Shown here one piece after another: positions 14,847-21,965 of a DNA stretch of 24,389 nucleotides. The translations under genes and the position numbers were made by a program. The notes under the pieces were generated by a model. That model ran no database searches. It was not told the DNA's origin and saw only the letters and a list, made by a program, of their open reading frames with translations. This stretch comes from a bacterium HR20 (lineage in GTDB: Bacteria; Bacteroidota; Ignavibacteria; Kapaibacteriales; NICIL-2), in the NCBI GenBank assembly GCA_002898675.1, contig BEHW01000021.1, positions 1-24,389 on the forward strand, given 5' to 3'. Position 1 is the first letter of the stretch. Every line of letters begins with the position of its first letter.

Positions 14847-15938
14847 ATGGGATTTCGGGTTTTCATCGTTGCGGGAGAACCAAGTGGTGATCGCCACGCT
14901 GCACGATTGATGGAAGCAATCAAACGTCGCGAGCCAACCGCGGAATTTTTCGGCATTGGCGGGCCTGCGATGCAAGCAGCCGGACTCGAGAGCATCGTTC
15001 CCTTCGCCGGAATGAACGTCAACGGATTCTGGGAGGTGCTGCGCCAGTACCGCAGACTTCGGCATGCATTCGAACATACGCTCCGCCATAGTCAGGCACG
15101 CGACTATGACCTCTTTGTGCCGGTGGATTACCCTGGCTTCAATTTGCGTCTTGCCGAGCACGTGCGGCGTCGTGGTGTACCGGTGTTCTGGTACATCGCA
15201 CCGCAGCTATGGGCGTGGGGCAGATGGCGTGCCCGGCGCCTTGCGGAGGCCGTTGATCGTTTGTTCGTCGTGCTTCCGTTTGAAGTTGAGTTTTTCCAGC
15301 GGCTCGGCATCGAGGCAGAGTTCCACGGACATCCGTTCTTGGACGACCCTGTCTATGCAACGCCTCCTTCAATCGAGGCAAAAAATACGCATCAGGTTGC
15401 ACTGCTGCCTGGGAGCCGCGCGCACGAGCAGCGATTGAACCTTCCAGTGATGCTTCGTCTTGCCGATGCGCTTCGGCAGCGCGATTGGGCGCTCGAATTC
15501 ACTGTTGCAATCGCTCCGCGAAGTGGTGGAACCACCCCGGGAATTCGCTTCGACGCTGATGCGCAGCGTGTCCTTCTTCGATCGAGCTACGGGGTCGTCA
15601 AGGCTGGGACTTCTACGCTCGAAGCGATGCTTGCAGGTGTCGTCCAAGTGGCCATGTATCGAGCATCGTTCGGCACGTATGTGCTCGGACGCGCGCTGGT
15701 TTCGATACCGTTTGTGGCGCTACCGAACATCATCCTGGGGCGGCGGGTTGTTCCGGAAGTTATCCAAACAAGCAGTACAATCGGGCGCCTACTGCGCACT
15801 GTTGAACGCGTCCTGGCTGATCCGGACGAAGCAGCCTGTCAGCGGGAAGCATCGCTCCAGCTGCGTCGTGCGCTCGGAGAAGGGGGGGCAAGCGAGCGCA
15901 TTGCCGATCGTATGCTTGCATTGGTCGGTCGGCGATGA
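14847..15938 (+). CDS. lpxB: Lipid-A-disaccharide synthase
   Basis: GT19 enzyme that condenses lipid X with UDP-diacylglucosamine to give the disaccharide of lipid A, at the inner face of the inner membrane. From ATG 14847 the protein has 363 residues. Motifs: VAGEPSGDRHAARLM at the N-terminus (usually AGEASGD), GIGGPAM, FVPVDYPGFNLRLA, WYIAPQLWAWG (the APQ-WAW signature), LPFEVEFF, FHGHPFLD, LLPGSRAHE and the donor-site AGTSTLEAML. The longer open frame from 14451 overlaps the SRAP gene and has no LpxB-like residues, so it was not used. The stop overlaps the next start (ATGA, four bases). Confidence 0.95.
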   Translation: MGFRVFIVAGEPSGDRHAARLMEAIKRREPTAEFFGIGGPAMQAAGLESIVPFAGMNVNGFWEVLRQYRRLRHAFEHTLRHSQARDYDLFVPVDYPGFNLRLAEHVRRRGVPVFWYIAPQLWAWGRWRARRLAEAVDRLFVVLPFEVEFFQRLGIEAEFHGHPFLDDPVYATPPSIEAKNTHQVALLPGSRAHEQRLNLPVMLRLADALRQRDWALEFTVAIAPRSGGTTPGIRFDADAQRVLLRSSYGVVKAGTSTLEAMLAGVVQVAMYRASFGTYVLGRALVSIPFVALPNIILGRRVVPEVIQTSSTIGRLLRTVERVLADPDEAACQREASLQLRRALGEGGASERIADRMLALVGRR

Positions 15939-16513
15939 TCGAGCGCGTTGGGATCGGTCTGCTTTCCTTGCTCCGGCGAACCTGGCGCATTCGTGTGCGT
16001 GGAGAAATTCCTTCCAGCGGTGTTGTCGCCTTCTGGCATGGGGAAATGTTGCCAGTCTGGGCATTCTTTGCAGGGCACGGTGCAGTGGCGTTGGTCAGTC
16101 GCAGTCGAGATGGCCAGCGTCTGACGCAATTGCTCGAACGTTGGGGCTATCACTGTGTCCGGGGTTCGTCCTCTCGTGGTGGGAGAGAATCGCTCGAGGC
16201 GCTCATCACCGTTGCCCAGCACGGTAGACTTGTGCTCATCACGCCCGATGGTCCGCGTGGCCCCCGTGGTGTGGTAAAGCGCGGGGCGGTGCTCTGCGCG
16301 CAGCATGCGCATGTGCCACTGCATTGGTGCACGGTTCGTTGCCGGTGGGCGTGGCGCTTCGAGCGGTCGTGGGACCGATTTCTTCTGCCGCTGCCGTTTG
16401 CACAGATCGAGCTCGAATTCTCCGAGCCAATTGCTGTCTTGCCAGCGCTCGATGATGATGGGATCCTCGCGCTGTGCACCCAACTCCAAGAGCGTTTTGC
16501 ACCGGAGGAATAG
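15935..16513 (+). CDS. DUF374 lysophospholipid acyltransferase-like protein
   Basis: A 192-residue protein related to the lysophospholipid acyltransferase/LpxL superfamily (DUF374). Visible marks are VVAFWHGEMLPV (the region of the catalytic His), ALVSRSRDGQRL, VRGSSSRGGRESLEAL and LITPDGPRGPRGVVKRGAV, the family's most conserved stretch. The protein starts with a short hydrophobic and basic helix (MIERVGIGLLSLLRRTWRIR), consistent with membrane contact. It lies between lpxB (four-base overlap) and lpxK (four-base gap), which suggests a role in acylating lipid A or its precursor; that substrate assignment is inference. No separate LpxL/LpxM gene is seen in the window. Confidence 0.85.
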   Translation: MIERVGIGLLSLLRRTWRIRVRGEIPSSGVVAFWHGEMLPVWAFFAGHGAVALVSRSRDGQRLTQLLERWGYHCVRGSSSRGGRESLEALITVAQHGRLVLITPDGPRGPRGVVKRGAVLCAQHAHVPLHWCTVRCRWAWRFERSWDRFLLPLPFAQIELEFSEPIAVLPALDDDGILALCTQLQERFAPEE

Positions 16514-16517
16514 TGCG

Positions 16518-17510
16518 ATGTTGTTTGCACCGGTCGTCCAGTTCCGCAATCGGCTCTACGATCGTGGAGTTTGCGTTCGCAGCCTCCCAGTGCCGGTCTT
16601 GAGCGTGGGCAACATCACAACCGGTGGTACTGGCAAAACGCCGATGGTTATTGCCATTGCGGAGATGCTCACTGCGTGGGGCTGGCGTGTTGCGATCATC
16701 AGTCGAGGCTATCGGCGGAAAAGCCGTGGCATCGTCGTTGTCTCCGATGGGCGCCAGCTGCGTGCGTCGGTGACAGAAAGCGGCGATGAGCCGGCACTCA
16801 TCGCCGAGCGCGTCCCGGCAGCAATTGTCGTCGCTGCACGGCGGCGGTATGCGGGTGCGTTGTTTGCCATCGAACGCTTCGGGGCTGAGGTAATCATTCT
16901 CGACGATGGTTTCCAGCACCGCGCGGTCGCACGTCAGGTAGATGTTGCGATGGTTGATCGTGCAACGCTCGACCCGACGAACGTGCTGCTGCCGTTTGGG
17001 ACACTCCGTGAGCCACGACGAAGCTTGCGTCGGGCGAATGTGCTCTGTGCAGTTGGCGTCGAAGCAGAACGCGTTCGTCCATTTGCTCGTGCTGGAGCAT
17101 TGATCCTCCGCGGAGAGGTTGCACTCGATGGCTGGTACTCGCTCGACGGTGGAAGATCTGTCAATCCGACTGGACCGGTGATTGGTCTGTGCGGTATCGC
17201 TCATCCCGAACGTTTTCGAAGCACAATCGAGCGATCCGGCGATATGCACCTTGCAGCATTCTTGAGCAAACGCGACCACTACTGGTACACTCGTGCCGAT
17301 GTCGAGCACGTCATCGCAGCTGCCAAGCGCTCCAGTGCGCAGTGGGTGCTCACAACGGAGAAAGATGCCGTCAAACTTCGGCAGTACGCTGCCGACTTTC
17401 GCAGCGCTGGCTGCGAGGTCGGCGTCGCGCGGATTTCGCTTCGTTTGACGCCTCCAGACAAGCAGTGGCTCGACGTGATGTTGTTCAACTTCCGGAAGCG
17501 GTGCCGATGA
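16518..17510 (+). CDS. lpxK: Tetraacyldisaccharide 4'-kinase
   Basis: Inner-membrane kinase that phosphorylates the 4' position of the lipid A disaccharide to give lipid IVA. It has 330 residues from ATG 16518, supported by GGAGG at 16504-16508. The P-loop is GNITTGGTGKTP at 31-42; other motifs are VAIISRGYRRK, GDEPALIAERVP, ILDDGFQHR (DDGFQHR at 129-135), LLPFGTLREP and TTEKDAVKLR near the end. The N-terminus (MLFAPVVQFRNRLYDRG) lacks much of the membrane helix usually found before the RNxLYDxG segment. The stop overlaps the next ATG by four bases. Confidence 0.95.
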   Translation: MLFAPVVQFRNRLYDRGVCVRSLPVPVLSVGNITTGGTGKTPMVIAIAEMLTAWGWRVAIISRGYRRKSRGIVVVSDGRQLRASVTESGDEPALIAERVPAAIVVAARRRYAGALFAIERFGAEVIILDDGFQHRAVARQVDVAMVDRATLDPTNVLLPFGTLREPRRSLRRANVLCAVGVEAERVRPFARAGALILRGEVALDGWYSLDGGRSVNPTGPVIGLCGIAHPERFRSTIERSGDMHLAAFLSKRDHYWYTRADVEHVIAAAKRSSAQWVLTTEKDAVKLRQYAADFRSAGCEVGVARISLRLTPPDKQWLDVMLFNFRKRCR

Positions 17511-18289
17511 AGATTGCACTCTCAAAAGGCAGTGGCAGTGCCAAGTATGCCTTGTATCGCTCGTGGTTAGAAAGCATTCGCCCAGATCTCGAGGTGCTCG
17601 ACCTTGCGCGCGACGGCTACGATCTTTCCCGTGCACGCAGCGAGCTTGCAGAGTGCGCGGGGATCGTCTTCACTGGTGGTGCGGATCTCGATCCAGCCTT
17701 GTATGGAGCAGACGCAATGCGCCAGCTTTGCCAGAGCATCGAGCGTGAGCGGGACGACTTCGAGCTTGCACTCTTCGAAATCGCACGCACCGCTACGATG
17801 CCGATCCTCGGTATCTGTCGCGGTGCGCAGCTCATCAACGTTGCACTTGGCGGAACGCTGGTGGTGGATATCCCCCATCAACGTGGCAGTGATGTTCCCC
17901 ATGGGAAAACTGCGCAGGGCGATAGCATGCATGCGGTGAGCATCGAGGCGGGGACAATGTTGGGACGCATGCTCCGCACGTGGGAAGGTCAGGTCAATAG
18001 CGCGCACCATCAAGCAATCGAGCAGCTTGGTGAAGGACTTGCGCTTGCTGCACGTGCCCCTGATGGAATCGTCGAAGCAGTGGAATGGGCCGATCCGAGC
18101 ACGCGCGGATTTCTGATTGCCGTTCAGTGGCATCCAGAGCGGATGGCGGAGCGTGACTCGCCCTTTGCACGCGGAGTTGGGGAACGTTTTCTTTTCGAGT
18201 GCGAGAGCTATCACCACCTCCTCCAAGGGCAGTCGTATGATCGCGAGCGCTTTATGGCACCGCCACAGGAGGCGTCCAATGGAGCGTAG
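17507..18289 (+). CDS. Class I glutamine amidotransferase-like hydrolase (peptidase C26, PuuD type)
   Basis: A 260-residue protein of the gamma-glutamyl hydrolase family. GLU/GABA hydrolase-like features are FTGGADLDP at 55-63, the nucleophile elbow GICRGAQ with Cys104, VNSAHHQAIEQLG around 163-174, and the catalytic His209-Glu211 in VQWHPE. Members remove gamma-glutamyl groups from small molecules such as gamma-glutamyl-GABA; the substrate here is not readable. The start ATG 17507 lies in the ATGA overlap with lpxK, and the gene overlaps the YIP1-like gene by 11 bases, so it is a true member of this lipid A operon. Confidence 0.85.
   Translation: MKIALSKGSGSAKYALYRSWLESIRPDLEVLDLARDGYDLSRARSELAECAGIVFTGGADLDPALYGADAMRQLCQSIERERDDFELALFEIARTATMPILGICRGAQLINVALGGTLVVDIPHQRGSDVPHGKTAQGDSMHAVSIEAGTMLGRMLRTWEGQVNSAHHQAIEQLGEGLALAARAPDGIVEAVEWADPSTRGFLIAVQWHPERMAERDSPFARGVGERFLFECESYHHLLQGQSYDRERFMAPPQEASNGA
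18267..18272 (+). promoter_or_regulatory. Shine-Dalgarno site of the YIP1-like gene
   Basis: AGGAGG, a complete Shine-Dalgarno core, lies six bases before ATG 18279 and inside the end of the upstream hydrolase gene. It fixes the start of the YIP1-like gene. Confidence 0.65.
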
Positions 18290-18977
18290 CGGATGGCTTG
18301 GTTGGCTCCGCCAGTTGAGCAAAGGGCGTATCGTTCCACTTGGCGAGCTGCTGTTCATCGAGCAGTTGCAGCTTGCTGTGCTCGCTGTGCTCATTGCCGC
18401 ACTGCTCGATGTCGTGTCCGCGTGGCTGAGTTGGTCGGTTCCATCCTTGCACGCGCAGTATGCAGAGCTCAACGCGCTCGTTGCACGCAGAATGGGATAC
18501 GAGCCACCAGCAATGCAGGACTTTTCCGCACTTGGGGTATTCACCGCGTCGTTTTTCGTCGGTGGGATAGGCACTGCGCTGCTTTGGGGAGTCGTCGGTG
18601 CTCTTACAATTCGCGGAGTGCTTCGGAAAGATGTTTCGCTGAGCGCGTTAGCAACCAGTGCAGTTGTCCCACTTCCGATTGTAAGCCTTGTGCAACTTGC
18701 AGTAACGCTCCTTCATTGGAGTGGGGTACCGATCGGCATTGTGCCATCGCTTGCTGTACTCTTCGATCCAGCCACCGCGGATATTCGGCACTATTCGATT
18801 GCAGCAAAACTCGATCTGGGCGCGCTGCTCCATGCAGGGGCGATGGTCTGCCTTGCGGTGGGCTGCACGTGGAAGCACACCCTCATCGGTGGTCTGGTTG
18901 CATTCACCGTGCGGAGCATCCTCGTCGGTGGGGGAATCCTGCTCATTGCCCGGAGTGCAGGTTTACCGCCGTCGTAA
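18279..18977 (+). CDS. YIP1-family-like integral membrane protein
   Basis: A 232-residue protein with about five hydrophobic segments: around 25-45 (LQLAVLAVLIAALLDVVSAWL), 80-110 (VFTASFFVGGIGTALLWGVVGAL), 120-145, 147-165 and the C-terminal GGLVAFTVRSILVGGGILLIA. The first segments with a short amphipathic N-terminus (GELLFIEQL) resemble the bacterial Yip1 domain, a family of unknown function. It starts 11 bases inside the preceding hydrolase gene and ends 15 bases inside the convergent rsmB gene. Family assignment is by pattern and not certain; it could be another small membrane family. Confidence 0.6.
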   Translation: MERSGWLGWLRQLSKGRIVPLGELLFIEQLQLAVLAVLIAALLDVVSAWLSWSVPSLHAQYAELNALVARRMGYEPPAMQDFSALGVFTASFFVGGIGTALLWGVVGALTIRGVLRKDVSLSALATSAVVPLPIVSLVQLAVTLLHWSGVPIGIVPSLAVLFDPATADIRHYSIAAKLDLGALLHAGAMVCLAVGCTWKHTLIGGLVAFTVRSILVGGGILLIARSAGLPPS

Positions 18978-20339
18978 TCGTGCAACGAAGAATCCATCGG
19001 TGCCGTGACGGTGTGGCAACAGTTGAAGCTGCCATTGGTCGGGCGAGAGCGGAAGTGCGATGCCATACCGTTCGAATGCTGGCGCAAGTGGATCCGGCTC
19101 GAACTCGGCGTGGCGTGCCAAAAACCGCTCGATAACACGTTGATTCTCCTCCGGAAGGATCGAGCAGGTAGCGTAGAGCAGCACTCCGCCACTGCGGACG
19201 TAGGCGTGGTACTGCTCGAGGATACGCTCTTGCTTGGCGACGATGCGTTCAAGCTGCTGCGCGTGGATCCGCCACTTGATTTCCGGTGCACGGCGGACAG
19301 TCCCGCTCCCGGTGCAGGGAACGTCGAGCAGGACTGCATCGAACTGGGTGGGTTGCAGCGAGCGATGACCGTCGAGGTTTGCAAGGTGTATCGAGCGATA
19401 GCGGTGTCGCTTGAGTCGGCGTGCGAGTTGCTCAAGGCGTCGCCGATCAGCATCGGAAGCGATAATGTGCCCGCGATCACGTTGGAGTTGCGCAAGGTGC
19501 AACGTCTTTCCGCCGGCACCAGCGCACGCATCGAGGATGTCCCAGTCCTCTTCAGGAGCCAGTGCGAATGCAACGAGCTGGCTGCCTTCGTCCTGCACTT
19601 CGATTGCACCGGTGCGATACAGCGGGTGGTCGAGCAAGTATGTCCGTTGCTCGATGACGATTCCCGATGGCGATAGCGGAGTCGGACGTGCTGCGATACC
19701 ATCGCGGGCGAATTGCTCCAGAAGGTCTTCTCTTGTTTGCGCGAGGCTTGCGCTGCGGAGGACCAGTGGCGCAGGTCGCAGCAGCGCTCGCCCAAGTGCA
19801 AGTACTTCTGATTCAAGCATCCCGCCTGTGCGGAGCGACTCGACGATCCATTCCGGCAAGCACGCAGCCAGCGCAAGTTGAGCACGATTGCATGGTGAGC
19901 ATTCGAGGCTGGGGAGCATACGCCGCAGTGCATCTCCCCAGCCGGCAGGAAGCTCAGTTCCGAGTGTTCGCGCGTAGAGTGCTGCCAGTGCGTGGTCAGG
20001 ATCGGTTGCGGTACCTGCGGCTGGCTCGAGTACTTCTTGCGTGGTTAACGATGCCCACGCTGGCGCAATAGCGGCGATTGCACGCATCAGTGCTGCCAAC
20101 GCTTGGGATGGTTGCGGAAGGTCGCTTTCGTCGAAGTACGTGCGGGTAAGATGCTCGGCAGCGTTTTTGGTGCGCAGCGTTGCGAAGACAATTTCCGACA
20201 GTGCACGGCGTTCTTTGGCGCCGAGATACTTGCGAGCACGCGTGTAGCTGCTGGTGAGAACATCCGCTGGAGTAGCGCGCGAGCGCTCGATCTGCCCAAG
20301 GAGCTCCATGCAGTGCCCAAGCAGCGAAACAGGATTCAT
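18963..20339 (-). CDS. rsmB: 16S rRNA (cytosine-967-C5)-methyltransferase, RsmB family
   Basis: RsmB methylates C967 of 16S rRNA with S-adenosylmethionine. From ATG 20339 the protein has 458 residues: an N-terminal NusB-like helical domain (about 1-140, with LGAKERRALSEIVFATLR) and a Rossmann-fold methyltransferase domain. Motif I is LDACAGAGGKTLHLA, motif IV DVPCTGSGTVRRAPEIKWR with the release Cys, and motif VI YATCSILPEENQ with the catalytic Cys; these are the paired cysteines of the RsmB/NOL family. Other m5C-RNA methyltransferases (RsmF) are less likely because of the NusB-like domain. It faces away from lolD (44-base gap) and its 3' end overlaps the YIP1-like gene by 15 bases. Confidence 0.88.
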   Translation of the reverse strand: MNPVSLLGHCMELLGQIERSRATPADVLTSSYTRARKYLGAKERRALSEIVFATLRTKNAAEHLTRTYFDESDLPQPSQALAALMRAIAAIAPAWASLTTQEVLEPAAGTATDPDHALAALYARTLGTELPAGWGDALRRMLPSLECSPCNRAQLALAACLPEWIVESLRTGGMLESEVLALGRALLRPAPLVLRSASLAQTREDLLEQFARDGIAARPTPLSPSGIVIEQRTYLLDHPLYRTGAIEVQDEGSQLVAFALAPEEDWDILDACAGAGGKTLHLAQLQRDRGHIIASDADRRRLEQLARRLKRHRYRSIHLANLDGHRSLQPTQFDAVLLDVPCTGSGTVRRAPEIKWRIHAQQLERIVAKQERILEQYHAYVRSGGVLLYATCSILPEENQRVIERFLARHAEFEPDPLAPAFERYGIALPLSPDQWQLQLLPHRHGTDGFFVARLRRR

Positions 20340-20353
20340 CGCACAGCCGACGG

Positions 20354-20376
20354 TAATTTTGTTCGATTTACGTTTG
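20354..20376 (+). promoter_or_regulatory. Two tandem -7-like boxes upstream of lolD
   Basis: TAATTTTG (20354-20361) and TACGTTTG (20369-20376) both match TAnnTTTG exactly, in a 44-base gap between divergent rsmB and lolD. Neither has a clear -33 TTTG. Use of the first box would leave about 16 bases of leader; use of the second would put the start of transcription almost at the GTG, giving a leaderless mRNA. No box is seen for rsmB on the other strand. Confidence 0.4.
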
Positions 20377-20383
20377 GACGAGC

Positions 20384-21085
20384 GTGACAATTCTTTCAGC
20401 AGAAAACCTCCACAAAGCGTACTCGCTGCGTTCGACCAACGACACGATCGTGCTCCGTGGTATCTCGTTGGCAATCAGCGGTGGTGAATACGTCGCGCTC
20501 GTCGGTCCATCCGGGGCGGGCAAAAGTACGTTGCTGCATTTGCTCGGCGGACTCGATAGTCCCGATGCAGGGGAGGTGTACTACTGCTTCGATGGGGGAC
20601 CGCCGCGTGCACTATCAAGGCTCGATGAATCTGCCCGAACGCGGCTGCGATCGTTCGAGATTGGTTTCGTCTTCCAGTTCCACCATTTACTGGCTGAGTT
20701 CACTGCACTCGAAAATGTGATGCTACCGCTCCTCGTGCGTGGCGAGCGACGGAACGAGGCGCAGGATGCTGCACGTGCGATGCTCGAGGCAGTTGGGTTG
20801 GGACATCGTCTTCGGCATCTGCCTGCGGAGCTTTCCGGTGGCGAACAGCAGCGTGTTGCGCTTGCACGGGCGCTGGTGATCCGACCGCGTCTCCTCCTGG
20901 CTGACGAGCCGACGGGCAATCTCGACTCGCAGAATACCGAGCGGCTGCTATCGCTCATCGCGACACTCCGACGCGAGCATCAGCTTACATTGCTTGTCGC
21001 AACGCATAGCGCAGAGATTGCGTCCGCAGCCGATCGGATACTCTTTTTGCGAGATGGTGTCATCGTTGCGGAAAAGCGCCAATGA
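20384..21085 (+). CDS. lolD: ABC transporter ATP-binding protein, LolD/MacB type
   Basis: ATPase of the lipoprotein-releasing complex LolCDE, which extracts outer-membrane lipoproteins from the inner membrane. It has 233 residues from GTG 20384. Walker A is GPSGAGKST (41-49), the Q-loop glutamine is Q99, the ABC signature is LSGGEQQR (151-158), Walker B is LLLADEP near 171-177 followed by TGNLD, and the switch histidine is H209. GLDSPDAGEV and FQFHHLLAEFTALENVMLPLL are typical of the LolD/MacB/FtsE clade. No permease gene is adjacent, so LolD is chosen over MacB with moderate certainty. It is the first gene of the right-hand operon; its stop overlaps the next ATG. Confidence 0.85.
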   Translation: MTILSAENLHKAYSLRSTNDTIVLRGISLAISGGEYVALVGPSGAGKSTLLHLLGGLDSPDAGEVYYCFDGGPPRALSRLDESARTRLRSFEIGFVFQFHHLLAEFTALENVMLPLLVRGERRNEAQDAARAMLEAVGLGHRLRHLPAELSGGEQQRVALARALVIRPRLLLADEPTGNLDSQNTERLLSLIATLRREHQLTLLVATHSAEIASAADRILFLRDGVIVAEKRQ

Positions 21086-21426
21086 GTTCTGCAGCTGTGC
21101 AGTGGATTGTGCGTTGCTACGCGGCAATCCTTGTGGTTGCTGGTGTTGCATCGTACGCACTTGGAACTAGCCATGCACCGATCGCACTTGTCGGCGGTGT
21201 TGGCGGCGGAGCGCTTCTTGTTGTGCTGAGCGGTCTTTTCCGTCGGCGTGTGTTTTGGAGTCGCCCTGCACTTGTGACTGCAGTTGGGATTTTTACGCTC
21301 TCGTTCATCTGGCGTTCTGCCGAATCCTTCATGCGTGGGCAGCAGCGTACTGGGCTGCTGCTTGCTGCGTTGGCTGCTGTTTCGCTGCCGGTGTTTGTTG
21401 TTCTTCTTCGTGCATGGAACCGATGA
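21082..21426 (+). CDS. Small membrane protein resembling the TMEM14 family
   Basis: A 114-residue protein with about four hydrophobic segments (10-26, 32-53, 59-78, 90-111). The first half, AAILVVAGVASYALGTSHAPIALVGGVGGG, resembles the TMEM14/UPF0136 family, whose members have glycine-rich repeats in short helices; the assignment is by pattern only. No function is established for bacterial members. It overlaps lolD by four bases (ATGA) and hslV by four bases, so it is embedded in the operon. Confidence 0.65.
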   Translation: MSSAAVQWIVRCYAAILVVAGVASYALGTSHAPIALVGGVGGGALLVVLSGLFRRRVFWSRPALVTAVGIFTLSFIWRSAESFMRGQQRTGLLLAALAAVSLPVFVVLLRAWNR

Positions 21427-21965
21427 GTTCACTCTTGCTGCATGGAACGACTGTTGTTGCAGTCATCCGCGATGGTCGAGCGTGCATTGGTAGCGACGGC
21501 CAGGTTTCGCTAGAGGCGACCGTGCTCAAAAGCACAGCGCGGAAAGTGCGGCGTCTCTACAATGATTCCGTCCTCGCAGGTTTTGCTGGTGCGACTGCGG
21601 ATGCATTCACGCTCTTGGAGCGGTTCGAAGAGCAGCTTGGTGCGCACCGTGGGAATCTCGTTCGTAGCGCCGTCGAGCTTGCGAAAGCCTGGAGGACCGA
21701 TCGCTACCTGCGGCGGCTGGAGGCGATGCTCGTTGCGGCAACACGCACGGAAATGGTGCTCATCAGCGGCAATGGCGATGTCATCGTCCCCGATGATAAC
21801 ATCGTTGCGATCGGCTCTGGCGGGAACTATGCGCGTGCAGCAGCACGGGCACTGATTCGTCATACACCGCTGGATGCCCGGCAGATCGTGGAGGAATCGC
21901 TCCGGATTGCTGCCGAGATTTGCGTCTACACCAACAACCATTTCACGATCGAAGAATTGCCATGA
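21423..21965 (+). CDS. hslV: ATP-dependent protease subunit HslV
   Basis: Threonine protease that forms a double hexamer capped by HslU. The start ATG 21423 gives 180 residues and lies in a four-base overlap with the upstream stop; ATG 21414 is in frame but less favoured. The catalytic Thr (T9) follows an eight-residue prosequence MSSLLLHG and begins TTVVAVIRDG; the lysine equivalent to Lys33 of the mature form is K41 in ARKVRRLYN. GFAGATADAFTLLERFE, ELAKAWRTDRYLRRLEAML, SGNGDV, IGSGGNYARAAARAL and ICVYTNNHFTIEEL are all typical. The prosequence must be removed for activity. Confidence 0.96.
   Translation: MSSLLLHGTTVVAVIRDGRACIGSDGQVSLEATVLKSTARKVRRLYNDSVLAGFAGATADAFTLLERFEEQLGAHRGNLVRSAVELAKAWRTDRYLRRLEAMLVAATRTEMVLISGNGDVIVPDDNIVAIGSGGNYARAAARALIRHTPLDARQIVEESLRIAAEICVYTNNHFTIEELP

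Noticed and set aside
16239..17636. Open frame of 465 codons on the minus strand
   Set aside because: It is antisense to lpxK and the C26 gene; rich in R, C, H and T as expected for a shadow frame.
20340..20474. Possible N-terminal extension of RsmB
   Set aside because: The 45 added residues would run through the lolD promoter region and start; ATG 20339 gives the family length.
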